Positions 7,420 through 13,842 of a DNA stretch of 14,069 bases are shown piece after piece; position 1 is the stretch's first letter, and each line of letters opens with the position of its first letter. This DNA is from a bacterium (GTDB lineage Bacteria; Gemmatimonadota; Glassbacteria; GWA2-58-10): positions 1 to 14,069 of the forward strand of contig JAJFUG010000107.1 in the NCBI GenBank assembly GCA_021372515.1, given 5' to 3'. The notes below the pieces were generated by a model. That model was not told the DNA's origin. It did no database searches and worked only from the letters and a program-made list of their open reading frames with translations. A program made the translations under genes and the position numbers.

Positions 7420-8376
7420 TCAGGCCTGGGCCTTGATCTTGGCCGCGGCGGCCTTGATGTTGTCCAGGCACTGCAGCATGGCCGGCACTGGGTTGTCCGG
7501 ATCGGACTCGTATTCGAGGGAGAGGTAACCCTTGAACCCGATCTCATCCAGCTTGTCGAGCAGGGCCACGAGGTTGATCTTACCCGTGCCCACGATCACG
7601 TCCTTCCACTTACCGTCGGCGTCCGGGACCAGGTCTTTCAGGTGGATGCCGTAGACCCGGTTCGAGAACTCGTCCAGCGCCAGCATCGGGTCGACCCCGG
7701 CGCGGTAGAAATGGCCGCAGTCCATGCAGAAACCGACCATGTTCGAGGTCTGGAGCATGGCGGTGCGCACCTGCTCGTAGGAGCCGAAAATCGGGTCCTC
7801 GGGCCCGTGGTTGTGGATCGCCACCGGCAGGCCGTACTCATTGGCCAGCTTGTCCACCAACTGGAGCGAGCCGGGCTGGGGCGAGCCGCTGATCGCCAGC
7901 ACGCCCAGGGCCTTGCCGTACTCGAAGATCTGGCGCGCCTTGGCCTCGTTGGTGTCGAACCCGACCACGCCGCAGGCGTCGACGCTCATCCCGAGGGCCT
8001 TGATCTTCTCCGCGGCGGCCTTGACCTGGTCCAGCGGGGTGTCCACCGGCAGGTGGCCGTCCGGCCAGATTTCCACGTGCGCCAGGTTGAGCTCTTTCAG
8101 CTTGGCGGCCAGATCATCCAGGGTCTTGAAATTCCGGAAACAGTAGCTCTGCACACCCATGCGGAAACCCAGGTAGGCCTCATCCGCCGGGAACTGGGTG
8201 GCGGGCAGAGGCGGGTGCGCGGTCAGCGGGACTTCGGGTGCGGGCATGGCCGGGACCGCCGCCTCCTGGACCGGAGCTTTTTGCGCACAGGCGGACAACA
8301 GAGCCACAGAGCCGAGAACTGAACTGCCGAGGGTGAGGAAGGAACGACGGTTGACAATCTTTTCCTGCTCTGACAT
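7420..8376 (-). CDS. Tat-exported lipoprotein, sugar phosphate isomerase/epimerase-like TIM barrel
   Basis: A 318-residue protein of the xylose isomerase-like / AP endonuclease 2 TIM-barrel family. Residues 10-17 (RRSFLTLG) form a twin-arginine signal, followed by a hydrophobic stretch and a lipobox ending at Cys30 (LLSAC). It should therefore be folded, exported and lipid-anchored. A Pro/Ala linker (31-60) leads to the barrel. Likely metal and active-site residues are Glu102 (HVEIW), His188/His190 (AIHNHG), Asp219 and His222 (MDCGHFY), His245 (GIHLKD) and Glu288 (LSLEYE). The substrate is unknown; family members isomerise or epimerise sugars, and some act in inositol or oxidised-sugar breakdown. 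An in-frame ATG at 8403 would add nine residues, but GGAGG at 8388-8384, 7 bases before the ATG at 8376, sets the start there. It follows the DSL-repeat gene by 39 bases, so the two are probably one transcript. Confidence 0.9.
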   Translation of the reverse strand: MSEQEKIVNRRSFLTLGSSVLGSVALLSACAQKAPVQEAAVPAMPAPEVPLTAHPPLPATQFPADEAYLGFRMGVQSYCFRNFKTLDDLAAKLKELNLAHVEIWPDGHLPVDTPLDQVKAAAEKIKALGMSVDACGVVGFDTNEAKARQIFEYGKALGVLAISGSPQPGSLQLVDKLANEYGLPVAIHNHGPEDPIFGSYEQVRTAMLQTSNMVGFCMDCGHFYRAGVDPMLALDEFSNRVYGIHLKDLVPDADGKWKDVIVGTGKINLVALLDKLDEIGFKGYLSLEYESDPDNPVPAMLQCLDNIKAAAAKIKAQA

Positions 8377-8383
8377 TGGAGCG

Positions 8384-8388
8384 CCTCC
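8384..8388 (-). promoter_or_regulatory. Ribosome binding site that decides the isomerase-like start
   Basis: GGAGG on the minus strand, 7 bases before the ATG at 8376. It favours this start over the in-frame ATG at 8403, and the resulting N-terminus fits a short Tat signal n-region. Confidence 0.7.
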
Positions 8389-8415
8389 GCATTGATTTGA
8401 CATTGCAGAAACTTA

Positions 8416-9081
8416 TCAGGGATTGCCTGCTCCAGCTGCTTTAGCCGCCGTGGTCGTGTCAGGCGGCAGTATTGCATTGACCGTCATGTTGAAGAACCCG
8501 TCGGAATCCCGGCTAACCTGCCCCCGGACTCGCACCACCTTCCCCTGCTGACGAGTGAACAGCGTATCGTAGACCTCGTTGTGGGTCAGACTGTACTCGA
8601 CCCCGTCACGCACATTCTTGAGTCCCACCTCGGTGACATTGGTATACTGGTCCCAATCCCAGGGGATCACGCGCGCGGTCAGGACATCGCGGCCCGGGCG
8701 CTCAACACGGCGCGCCTGGCGCAGGCTGTCGCGCGCGGCCCCGGGATGGCGCTCCTCGGCGGGGGCCGCTCCCTCGCCGCCCTCCAGGCTATCGGAAAGT
8801 TCCTCCAGCAAGCTGTCCTCGAACTGGACCAGTGTGCTGTCCACCGCCTGTTTCAGGCCGGCCCGCAGCGGCGCGCCCGCGGTGCTGTCGGCAACATTCC
8901 CGGCACTGTCCGCTTTCTGGGCCAGGCTGTCCGGTTTCGGGAGAAGGCTGTCGGCCGGGCGGGCCAGGCTGTCCGGAATGGTCTGGGCGGTGGAGGTGCT
9001 GTCCTGGGCCAGGCTGGCGACTGTGGCCAGGCCCAGGGCCAGAATCAGCCCCAGCCCGATTAGTACGGCTCTGATCTTCAT
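8416..9081 (-). CDS. Secreted protein with a 7-residue Asp-Ser-Leu repeat and a beta-rich C-terminal domain
   Basis: No known function recognised. The 221-residue protein starts with a signal peptide (MKIRAVLIGLGLILALGLAT, probable cleavage near 25). Residues 27-120 are low-complexity and rich in Asp, Ser, Ala and Pro: 'DS' falls at 37, 44, 51, 58 and 65, exactly 7 residues apart, then at 81, 89 and 97, 8 apart, and again at 118. Residues about 134-206 form a compact domain with the strand-like segment GKVVRVRGQVSRDSDGFFNM, which recalls a small OB-like barrel; this is a weak resemblance. The tail is Thr/Ala-rich. There is no lipobox. The gene is first in a probable two-gene transcript with the lipid-anchored isomerase-like protein, so it may act in the periplasm. 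The linker-like repeats suggest a flexible stalk that holds the C-terminal domain away from the membrane. The ribosome binding site is poor. Confidence 0.75.
   Translation of the reverse strand: MKIRAVLIGLGLILALGLATVASLAQDSTSTAQTIPDSLARPADSLLPKPDSLAQKADSAGNVADSTAGAPLRAGLKQAVDSTLVQFEDSLLEELSDSLEGGEGAAPAEERHPGAARDSLRQARRVERPGRDVLTARVIPWDWDQYTNVTEVGLKNVRDGVEYSLTHNEVYDTLFTRQQGKVVRVRGQVSRDSDGFFNMTVNAILPPDTTTAAKAAGAGNP
8875..8979 (-). repeat. Five tandem 21-base units coding for the DSL heptads
   Basis: The coding DNA for residues 35-69 of the DSL-repeat protein consists of five units of 21 bases, each with a GACAG(C/T) core coding for Asp-Ser. Units have diverged at the other codons, so selection seems to act on the protein pattern and this is not a recent DNA expansion. 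Confidence 0.65.
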
Positions 9082-9124
9082 TGTAAGGCCCCGGACAGGT
9101 TAGTCGACAATTGCAATAAAAATT

Positions 9125-9153
9125 AATTTACGCCCCACTCCGGCCCGGAACAA
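9125..9153 (-). promoter_or_regulatory. Weak candidate promoter of the DSL-repeat/isomerase pair
   Basis: Minus strand: TTGTTC (9153-9148), 17-base spacer, TAAATT (9130-9125), 3/6 and 4/6 to consensus. It is in the 142-base divergent gap 9082-9223 and would overlap the upstream flank of the recG promoter, so the two directions could influence each other. Confidence 0.3.
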
Positions 9154-9159
9154 GGAAAA

Positions 9160-9187
9160 TTGACTGCTCCGCATTTGCTGTTAACTT
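9160..9187 (+). promoter_or_regulatory. Candidate promoter of recG
   Basis: TTGACT (9160-9165), 16-base spacer, TAACTT (9182-9187). The -35 is 5/6, the -10 only 3/6. It would give a leader of about 30 bases before the ATG at 9224, which contains AGGAG as ribosome binding site. Confidence 0.4.
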
Positions 9188-9223
9188 TGTTTCACGCGGT
9201 CAGACCAGCCAGGAGCGAGGACA

Positions 9224-11341
9224 ATGCCGTTCGACAAACCCAAAATAGTGCGCCGGATCGACCCGGAGAGCGAAATCCAGTTCCTGCCGGGGGTGGGCCC
9301 CAAGCGGGCCGAACTGCTGGCGCGTCTGGGCGTGACACTGGTCAGGGACCTGCTCTACCTGTTCCCGCGCCGCTACCTCGACCTGAGCGCTGTGACCCGG
9401 ATCGGCAGCCTGGGCGCGGCCGAAAGCGCCGAGGTGAGCCTGGCCGGCACGGTGCGCCTGGCCCGCCCGATGTACGCCCGCAAGCGCGAGATCGGGTTCG
9501 AGGCGGTGCTGGATGACGGGAGCGGCTGGATAGTCTGCCGCTGGTTCGGACGCACGTTCCTCAAGGACAAGATCGAGGACGGCCAGCGCTGGCTGGTCTA
9601 CGGCAGCCTGCGGCTCTGGCGCGGCAAACCCTACCTCAGCCCGCAGGAGTATTTCCGCCTGGAGGACCCGGAGCCGGGCGCCCCCGACGAGGGCCGGGCC
9701 GGCCAGGTGACCCCGGTCTATCCGTTGACCGAGGGCCTGACCCAGTGGCAGATGCGGCGCCTGAGCCTGGCCGCCCTGCCCTCCGCGGACAGCCTTCCCG
9801 AGCACCTTCCCGACGCCCTTCGCCGCGAGCTGGGCCTGATGCCCCGCGCCGCCGCGGTGCGCAGCCTGCACCGCCCGTCCACCCTGGCCGAGGTGGCCCC
9901 GGCGAGGCGCAGCCTGGCGTTCGATGAGCTGTTCTACCTGGAGCTGATGCTCCTGGGACGCCGTATCCACCTGCAGGCCGAGAAGCGCAGCCGTATCTAC
10001 GAACGCCGCAATCACTTAGTCCGCGAGCTGGGCAAAACACTGCCCTTCGAGCTGACCGAGGCCCAGAAACGAGTGCTGCGGGCCATCGACTCCGACCTGA
10101 CCGGCGGCTCCCCGCTCAACCGCATGCTGCAAGGGGATGTCGGCTCGGGCAAGACCATCGTGGCGGTGTTCGCCGCCCTGCGGGCCGTGGAAAACGGTTA
10201 CCAGGCGGCGTTTATGGCCCCCACCGAGGTGCTGGCCGAGCAGCATTTCCGTTCCCTCGGCCGCCTTCTCGCCCCGGTCGGGGTGGAGGTCGCCTGCCTG
10301 CTGGGCAAGATGAGCCAGGCCGAGCGCAGGCCCGTGCTGCAGAAGCTCAAGGACGGCGCCGCTCGGATCGCCGTGGGCACCCACGCCCTGATCCAGGAGG
10401 GGGTTGAGTTTGCCGATCTGGGGCTGGCCATCATCGACGAACAGCACCGCTTTGGGGTGAACCAGCGCCTTCTGCTCAAGCGCAAGGGGGTCCAGACCGA
10501 CTGCCTGGTGATGACCGCCACCCCGATCCCGCGCAGCCTGGCCCTCACCCTCTACGGCGACCTGGATGTCTCGGTGATCGACGAGCTGCCGGCCGGGCGC
10601 AAGCCCATCGCCACCCATATCGTCCCGGAGCGCAAGCGTGCCGACATGCAGCGGTTCATGGCCGAGCGGGTGCAGGCGGGCGAGCGGGTCTACGTGGTCT
10701 GCCCGCGGATCGAGCAGGATGAGGAAAGCGAGCTGGCCGCGGCCGAACAGTGGTTCGCCCGCTACAAGGAAAAGATTTTCCCCGGCCTGTCCGTGGTGCT
10801 GGTGCACGGCAAGCTGCCCCCGGCGCAGAAAGAGACGGCTATGCGCGCTTTCGAGAGCGGCGCGGCCCAGGTGCTCGTCGGCACCACGGTGATCGAGGTG
10901 GGCATCGATGTGCCCGAGGCCACGGTAGTGGTGATCGAGGGCGCCGAGAGATTCGGCCTCAGCCAGTTGCACCAGTTGCGCGGGCGGGTCGGACGGAGCC
11001 ACCGCCAGAGCTGGTGCTTCCTCATCCCCTCGCCCGGCGCGGGCGGCGACAGCCTGACGCGGCTGAAGATCCTGGAGTCCACCACGGACGGGTTCAAGAT
11101 CAGCGAGGAGGACCTTCGCCTGCGCGGACCCGGCGATTTCTTCGGCGAACGCCAGAGCGGTCTGCCCGATCTGCGCCTGGCCGACCTGGTGGCCGATTAC
11201 CCGGTGCTGGTCGAGGCGCGCCAGGCGGCCGAGCGTATCCTCAAGGCCGATCCCTGGCTCCAGGCCCCGGAGCACGACATTCTGCGCCACGAGCTGATCC
11301 TGCGCTACCGCAGCCGGACCGATTTCCTGCGCAGCGGCTGA
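9224..11341 (+). CDS. recG: ATP-dependent DNA helicase RecG
   Basis: Superfamily 2 helicase that reverses stalled replication forks and moves Holliday junctions and R-loops, in the cytoplasm. The 705-residue length is normal. In order: a helix-hairpin-helix-like start (LPGVGPKRAELLARLG, 21-36); the wedge OB-fold that splits the fork (about 60-150); helicase motif I/Walker A GDVGSGKT (304-311); Walker B-like box DEQH (405-408); motif III TATPIPR (431-437); motif V region TTVIEVGIDVPEA (554-566); motif VI QLRGRVGRS (584-592); and the TRG-type motif with GDFFGERQSGLPDL (637-650). All catalytic residues are intact. The ATG at 9224 has AGGAG about 9 bases upstream, and the N-terminus agrees with the short-N-terminus RecG forms. 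It is divergent from the DSL-repeat gene and appears to be transcribed alone. Confidence 0.97.
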   Translation: MPFDKPKIVRRIDPESEIQFLPGVGPKRAELLARLGVTLVRDLLYLFPRRYLDLSAVTRIGSLGAAESAEVSLAGTVRLARPMYARKREIGFEAVLDDGSGWIVCRWFGRTFLKDKIEDGQRWLVYGSLRLWRGKPYLSPQEYFRLEDPEPGAPDEGRAGQVTPVYPLTEGLTQWQMRRLSLAALPSADSLPEHLPDALRRELGLMPRAAAVRSLHRPSTLAEVAPARRSLAFDELFYLELMLLGRRIHLQAEKRSRIYERRNHLVRELGKTLPFELTEAQKRVLRAIDSDLTGGSPLNRMLQGDVGSGKTIVAVFAALRAVENGYQAAFMAPTEVLAEQHFRSLGRLLAPVGVEVACLLGKMSQAERRPVLQKLKDGAARIAVGTHALIQEGVEFADLGLAIIDEQHRFGVNQRLLLKRKGVQTDCLVMTATPIPRSLALTLYGDLDVSVIDELPAGRKPIATHIVPERKRADMQRFMAERVQAGERVYVVCPRIEQDEESELAAAEQWFARYKEKIFPGLSVVLVHGKLPPAQKETAMRAFESGAAQVLVGTTVIEVGIDVPEATVVVIEGAERFGLSQLHQLRGRVGRSHRQSWCFLIPSPGAGGDSLTRLKILESTTDGFKISEEDLRLRGPGDFFGERQSGLPDLRLADLVADYPVLVEARQAAERILKADPWLQAPEHDILRHELILRYRSRTDFLRSG

Positions 11342-11359
11342 GACAGTAAAACGCGCCGG

Positions 11360-11388
11360 TTGTCACCCCGCTGAGATTTGTTTATATT
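11360..11388 (+). promoter_or_regulatory. Strong sigma70-type promoter of the second MFS gene
   Basis: TTGTCA (11360-11365), exactly 17 bases, TATATT (11383-11388): 5/6 in both boxes. This is the best promoter match in the window. It begins 19 bases after the recG stop. Transcription would start near 11395, giving a leader of about 105 bases before the ATG at 11501. Confidence 0.6.
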
Positions 11389-11410
11389 ATTGAGGTATAA
11401 GGTCGTTTTC

Positions 11411-11464
11411 TGCCGGAGCGGCATATGGCGCTCCAGAGCATCGGCCGGGCCATGCCCGGCTTTT
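11411..11464 (+). promoter_or_regulatory. Attenuator-like leader: hairpin followed by a terminator-like hairpin
   Basis: Hairpin 1: GGAGCG (11415-11420) with CGCTCC (11429-11434). Hairpin 2: GCCGGGC (11444-11450), loop CAT, GCCCGGC (11454-11460), then TTTT (11461-11464), which is the form of a short intrinsic terminator. GCCGG at 11412-11416 is also complementary to CCGGC at 11456-11460, so an alternative fold that breaks hairpin 2 is possible. Only 36 bases remain before the MFS start codon, too few for another promoter. The MFS transcript must therefore read through this hairpin. I recognise no known riboswitch class. The hairpin may instead be a recG terminator or the end of a small RNA of about 70 bases. 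Confidence 0.5.
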
Positions 11465-11500
11465 CACGTTTGGAGCCTGGAAAAACGGTAAGGAAAAGCG

Positions 11501-12688
11501 ATGAAAGAGAAGGGGCCGGTCTACAGAGACAGCAACATGCAGATGATATTCATGATCACCATGGTGGCGATCATGGGAGTATCCAGCATCACCCCGGCCC
11601 TGCCGCTGGTGATGCGCCAGTTCGGGTTGACCGAGAGCCGGGTGGGGCTGCTGATAACCTGTTTCACCCTGCCGGGGGTGCTGTTCACCCCGATCCTCGG
11701 AGTCTGGGCCGACCGCTACGGACGCAAGACCGTGCTGGTGCCGGCGCTGCTCCTGTTCGGCCTGGCCGGCTCGGCCTGCGCCCTGGTGAACAACTTTCAC
11801 CTCCTGCTGGCCCTGCGTTTCGTGCAGGGTCTGGGCGCGGCCTCGTTGGGCTCGCTCAACGTGACCCTGATCGGCGACCTGTTCAGCGGCGAGCGGCGCA
11901 CGGCTGCGGTGGGATTGAACGCCGGGGTGCTGAGCGTGGGCGCGGCCAGTTATCCGGCCGTGGGCGGGCTGCTGGCCACTTTCGGCTGGCATTTCCCGTT
12001 CCTGCTGCCGCTGCTGGCCCTGCCCATCGGCCTGACCGTGCTGCTGCGGCTCGAGGCTCCGCATCCCGGGGCGGATGAGCACCTGTGGGGCTACCTGGCC
12101 GGCATATGGCGCAGCGTGATGAACCCCCAGGCCCTGGCGCTATTCGCCAGCAGTACGCTGACTTTCATCATGTTCTACGGGCCGTGCCTCACCTTTATGC
12201 CGCTGTTGCTCGATGCCTCGTTCGGGGCGCGCCCGGCGCTGATCGGGGCGATCATGTCCAGCATGAGCCTGACCAATGCGGCGGTGGCGGCCTCCATGCC
12301 GCGCCTTGTGCGGCATTTCAGCCGACGCAGCCTGATCGCCTCGGCCTACATTCTCTTTGCCGCCGCCATGCTGCTGGTGCGGTTCGCCCCGCATTCAGTC
12401 TGGTTCTTTTTCCTGCCCACCATGCTGCTCGGAGTGGGCATGGGACTGAACGGTCCGCAGATGGTGGAGCTGTTGACCGGGATCGCCCCGCTCAAGCATC
12501 GCGGCGGGTTCATGTCGATCAACGGGCTGGTGCTGCGCCTGGGCCAGACCCTGGGCCCGCTGCTGATGGGCGGGGTATACGCCCTCTGGGGCATGCACGC
12601 CGTGTTCTGGGCCGGGTCCCTAATCGCCGCGAGCATGCTGCTGCTGGTGGGGCCGATGACACGCAGCGGGGCGGCCGGGAAAGCCTGA
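11501..12688 (+). CDS. MFS transporter, 12-helix, drug/metabolite exporter-like (DHA1-like)
   Basis: The 395-residue inner-membrane permease belongs to the Major Facilitator Superfamily. Hydrophobic segments run from about residue 15 to 385, consistent with 12 helices. The signature motif A is clear between helices 2 and 3: GVWADRYGRKTVL (67-79), with Asp71 and the basic residues at 72, 75 and 76. The segment LRFVQGLGAASLGSLNVTLIGDLF (about 106-129) matches the helix 4-5 region of 12-helix proton-coupled drug and sugar-efflux transporters. The substrate is unknown; the neighbouring DUF4434 gene hints at a carbohydrate or related metabolite, but that is inference. The ATG at 11501 has AAGGA 6 bases upstream. 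The upstream ATG at 11425 is in another frame. It has its own promoter at 11360 and a structured leader. Confidence 0.9.
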   Translation: MKEKGPVYRDSNMQMIFMITMVAIMGVSSITPALPLVMRQFGLTESRVGLLITCFTLPGVLFTPILGVWADRYGRKTVLVPALLLFGLAGSACALVNNFHLLLALRFVQGLGAASLGSLNVTLIGDLFSGERRTAAVGLNAGVLSVGAASYPAVGGLLATFGWHFPFLLPLLALPIGLTVLLRLEAPHPGADEHLWGYLAGIWRSVMNPQALALFASSTLTFIMFYGPCLTFMPLLLDASFGARPALIGAIMSSMSLTNAAVAASMPRLVRHFSRRSLIASAYILFAAAMLLVRFAPHSVWFFFLPTMLLGVGMGLNGPQMVELLTGIAPLKHRGGFMSINGLVLRLGQTLGPLLMGGVYALWGMHAVFWAGSLIAASMLLLVGPMTRSGAAGKA

Positions 12689-12734
12689 TATCGTCCTTGC
12701 GTCCATAAAAACCGGATTCGTAAGAGGTGCGAGC

Positions 12735-13766
12735 ATGCAGAGAAGAGGTTTCATGAACCGTCTGGGGGCCTTCGCGGCCAGCGCCGCCCTGGTCGAGCAA
12801 CTGCAAGGCGGCACCTCCGGCTGCGGGACAGCCAAGCCCATCGAAGGGTCCTGGTTTGAATTCCAGCACCACTCGGCAGCGGAGGGCGCACCCTGGAACC
12901 CGGCCCTGGCCGCGTTCAGCGCCGGGCAGTGGGCGGCCAAGGTGCAGGAGATTGCCGGGTTCGGCATCCGCGACTTGGTGCTGCTCGACACGGCTATCGA
13001 CGGCCGCAGTTTCTATCCCTCGGGCCTGCTGCCGCGGCACGAGCTGGGCTGTGACGACCCACTGGAGGCGGTGCTGGCCGCGGCCGACCAGTGCGGGGTC
13101 CGCTTTTTCGTGAGCAACGGTTTCTACGGCGACTGGATGCAGGCCGAGCTTCTGATGCAGGACAAGGCCGTGCGCGGGCTGCGTTTCAAGGCCATGGCCG
13201 AAATCGCCGGCAAGTACGCCCACCACCCGAGCTTTTTCGGCTGGTACTACCCCAACGAGACCGGGATCGAGGGCCACTTCGCCGACATCTTCATCGACTA
13301 TGTCAACTCCTCCACCGCCGAGGCGCACAGTCTGACCCCCCAGGCCAAGACCCTGATCGCCCCCTACGGCACCCGCCACGTGAGCGCGGATGACCTCTAC
13401 GTGCGCCAGCTGGAGACTCTGGACGTGGACTATGTCGCCTACCAGGACGAGGTGGGGGTGGAGAAGACGAAAGTGGAGGAGAGCGCGGGCTTTTTCGAAA
13501 ACCTCTACAAGGTGCACCACAAGGCCGGACGCGCTGCGCTCTGGGCGGATGTGGAGGTGTTCCGCTTCGAGGGCAAGGTCTACCACAGCGCACTCTTGCC
13601 CGCGCCGCCCGAGCGGGTCAAGGCCCAGCTCGAGGCCGTTTCCCCCTACGTGGAAAAGATACTCATCTACCAGTATCTCGGCCTGCTGAACCGTCCCGGC
13701 AGCGAGGTTTTCGCCGGGCCGCCGGAATCGGCCGCGCTCTACAGCGCGCTCAAGCCGGCAAAATGA
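12735..13766 (+). CDS. DUF4434 family protein, Tat-exported glycosidase-like TIM barrel
   Basis: The 343-residue protein begins MQRRGFMNRLGAFAASAAL, a twin-arginine signal (RRxFM) with a short hydrophobic region, so export in folded form is likely. A Cys30 follows, but no clean lipobox is seen. The rest resembles DUF4434 proteins, which are predicted TIM barrels related to glycoside hydrolases: GSWFEF (38-43), the IRDLVLLDTAIDGRSFYPS region (78-96), DDPLEAVLAAADQCGVRFFV (107-126) and WYYPNETG (170-177). Glu175 after Asn is typical of the acid/base residue in clan-A glycosidases; Glu239 (AYQDEVG) is a possible nucleophile. No substrate is known. ATG at 12735 keeps the Tat motif; ATG at 12753 would lose the arginines although it also has a purine-rich upstream stretch. 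It lies 46 bases after the MFS gene with no terminator between, so it is likely co-transcribed. Confidence 0.82.
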   Translation: MQRRGFMNRLGAFAASAALVEQLQGGTSGCGTAKPIEGSWFEFQHHSAAEGAPWNPALAAFSAGQWAAKVQEIAGFGIRDLVLLDTAIDGRSFYPSGLLPRHELGCDDPLEAVLAAADQCGVRFFVSNGFYGDWMQAELLMQDKAVRGLRFKAMAEIAGKYAHHPSFFGWYYPNETGIEGHFADIFIDYVNSSTAEAHSLTPQAKTLIAPYGTRHVSADDLYVRQLETLDVDYVAYQDEVGVEKTKVEESAGFFENLYKVHHKAGRAALWADVEVFRFEGKVYHSALLPAPPERVKAQLEAVSPYVEKILIYQYLGLLNRPGSEVFAGPPESAALYSALKPAK

Positions 13767-13777
13767 TCTCAAAATAC

Positions 13778-13812
13778 TGTAGGGGAGGGTTTCAAACCCT
13801 CCCCTACATTTT
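13778..13812. repeat. Perfect 31-base palindrome (AGGGG...CCCCT type), probably also a terminator
   Basis: Arms TGTAGGGGAGGGTTT (13778-13792) and AAACCCTCCCCTACA (13794-13808) are exact reverse complements around one C. TTTTC follows on the plus strand (13809-13813); on the minus strand the tail is GTATTTTG. It lies between the converging DUF4434 and queD genes, so it can serve as a bidirectional terminator. The TAGGGG/CCCCTA arms recall the palindrome at 48-71 and short dispersed palindromes seen in other GC-rich bacterial genomes. Confidence 0.85.
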
Positions 13813-13842
13813 CGGTTCCATCACACCATCTGCAGCAATGAC

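Noticed and set aside
8377-8403. Upstream ATG at 8403 as the start of the isomerase-like lipoprotein
   Set aside because: The nine extra codons contain the GGAGG that serves the ATG at 8376, and the shorter form has the expected Tat n-region.
8875-8979. 21-base periodic units considered as a CRISPR-like array
   Set aside because: Units are in frame, diverged, without spacers, and code for the DSL heptads of a secreted protein.
10016-11290. 424-codon open frame on the minus strand inside recG
   Set aside because: Antisense to the conserved helicase motifs; no ribosome binding site or domain supports it.
11425-12078. Alternative plus-strand frame starting at ATG 11425 with GGAG 6 bases upstream
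   Set aside because: It runs out of frame through the MFS gene and encodes an Arg/Gly/Ala/Pro-rich product without domains; the ATG lies in the loop of the leader hairpin. A short leader peptide is ruled out because the frame stays open for 217 codons.
12519-13772. 417-codon minus-strand open frame across the MFS/DUF4434 junction
   Set aside because: It overlaps two supported plus-strand genes and has a composition typical of a GC-rich shadow frame.
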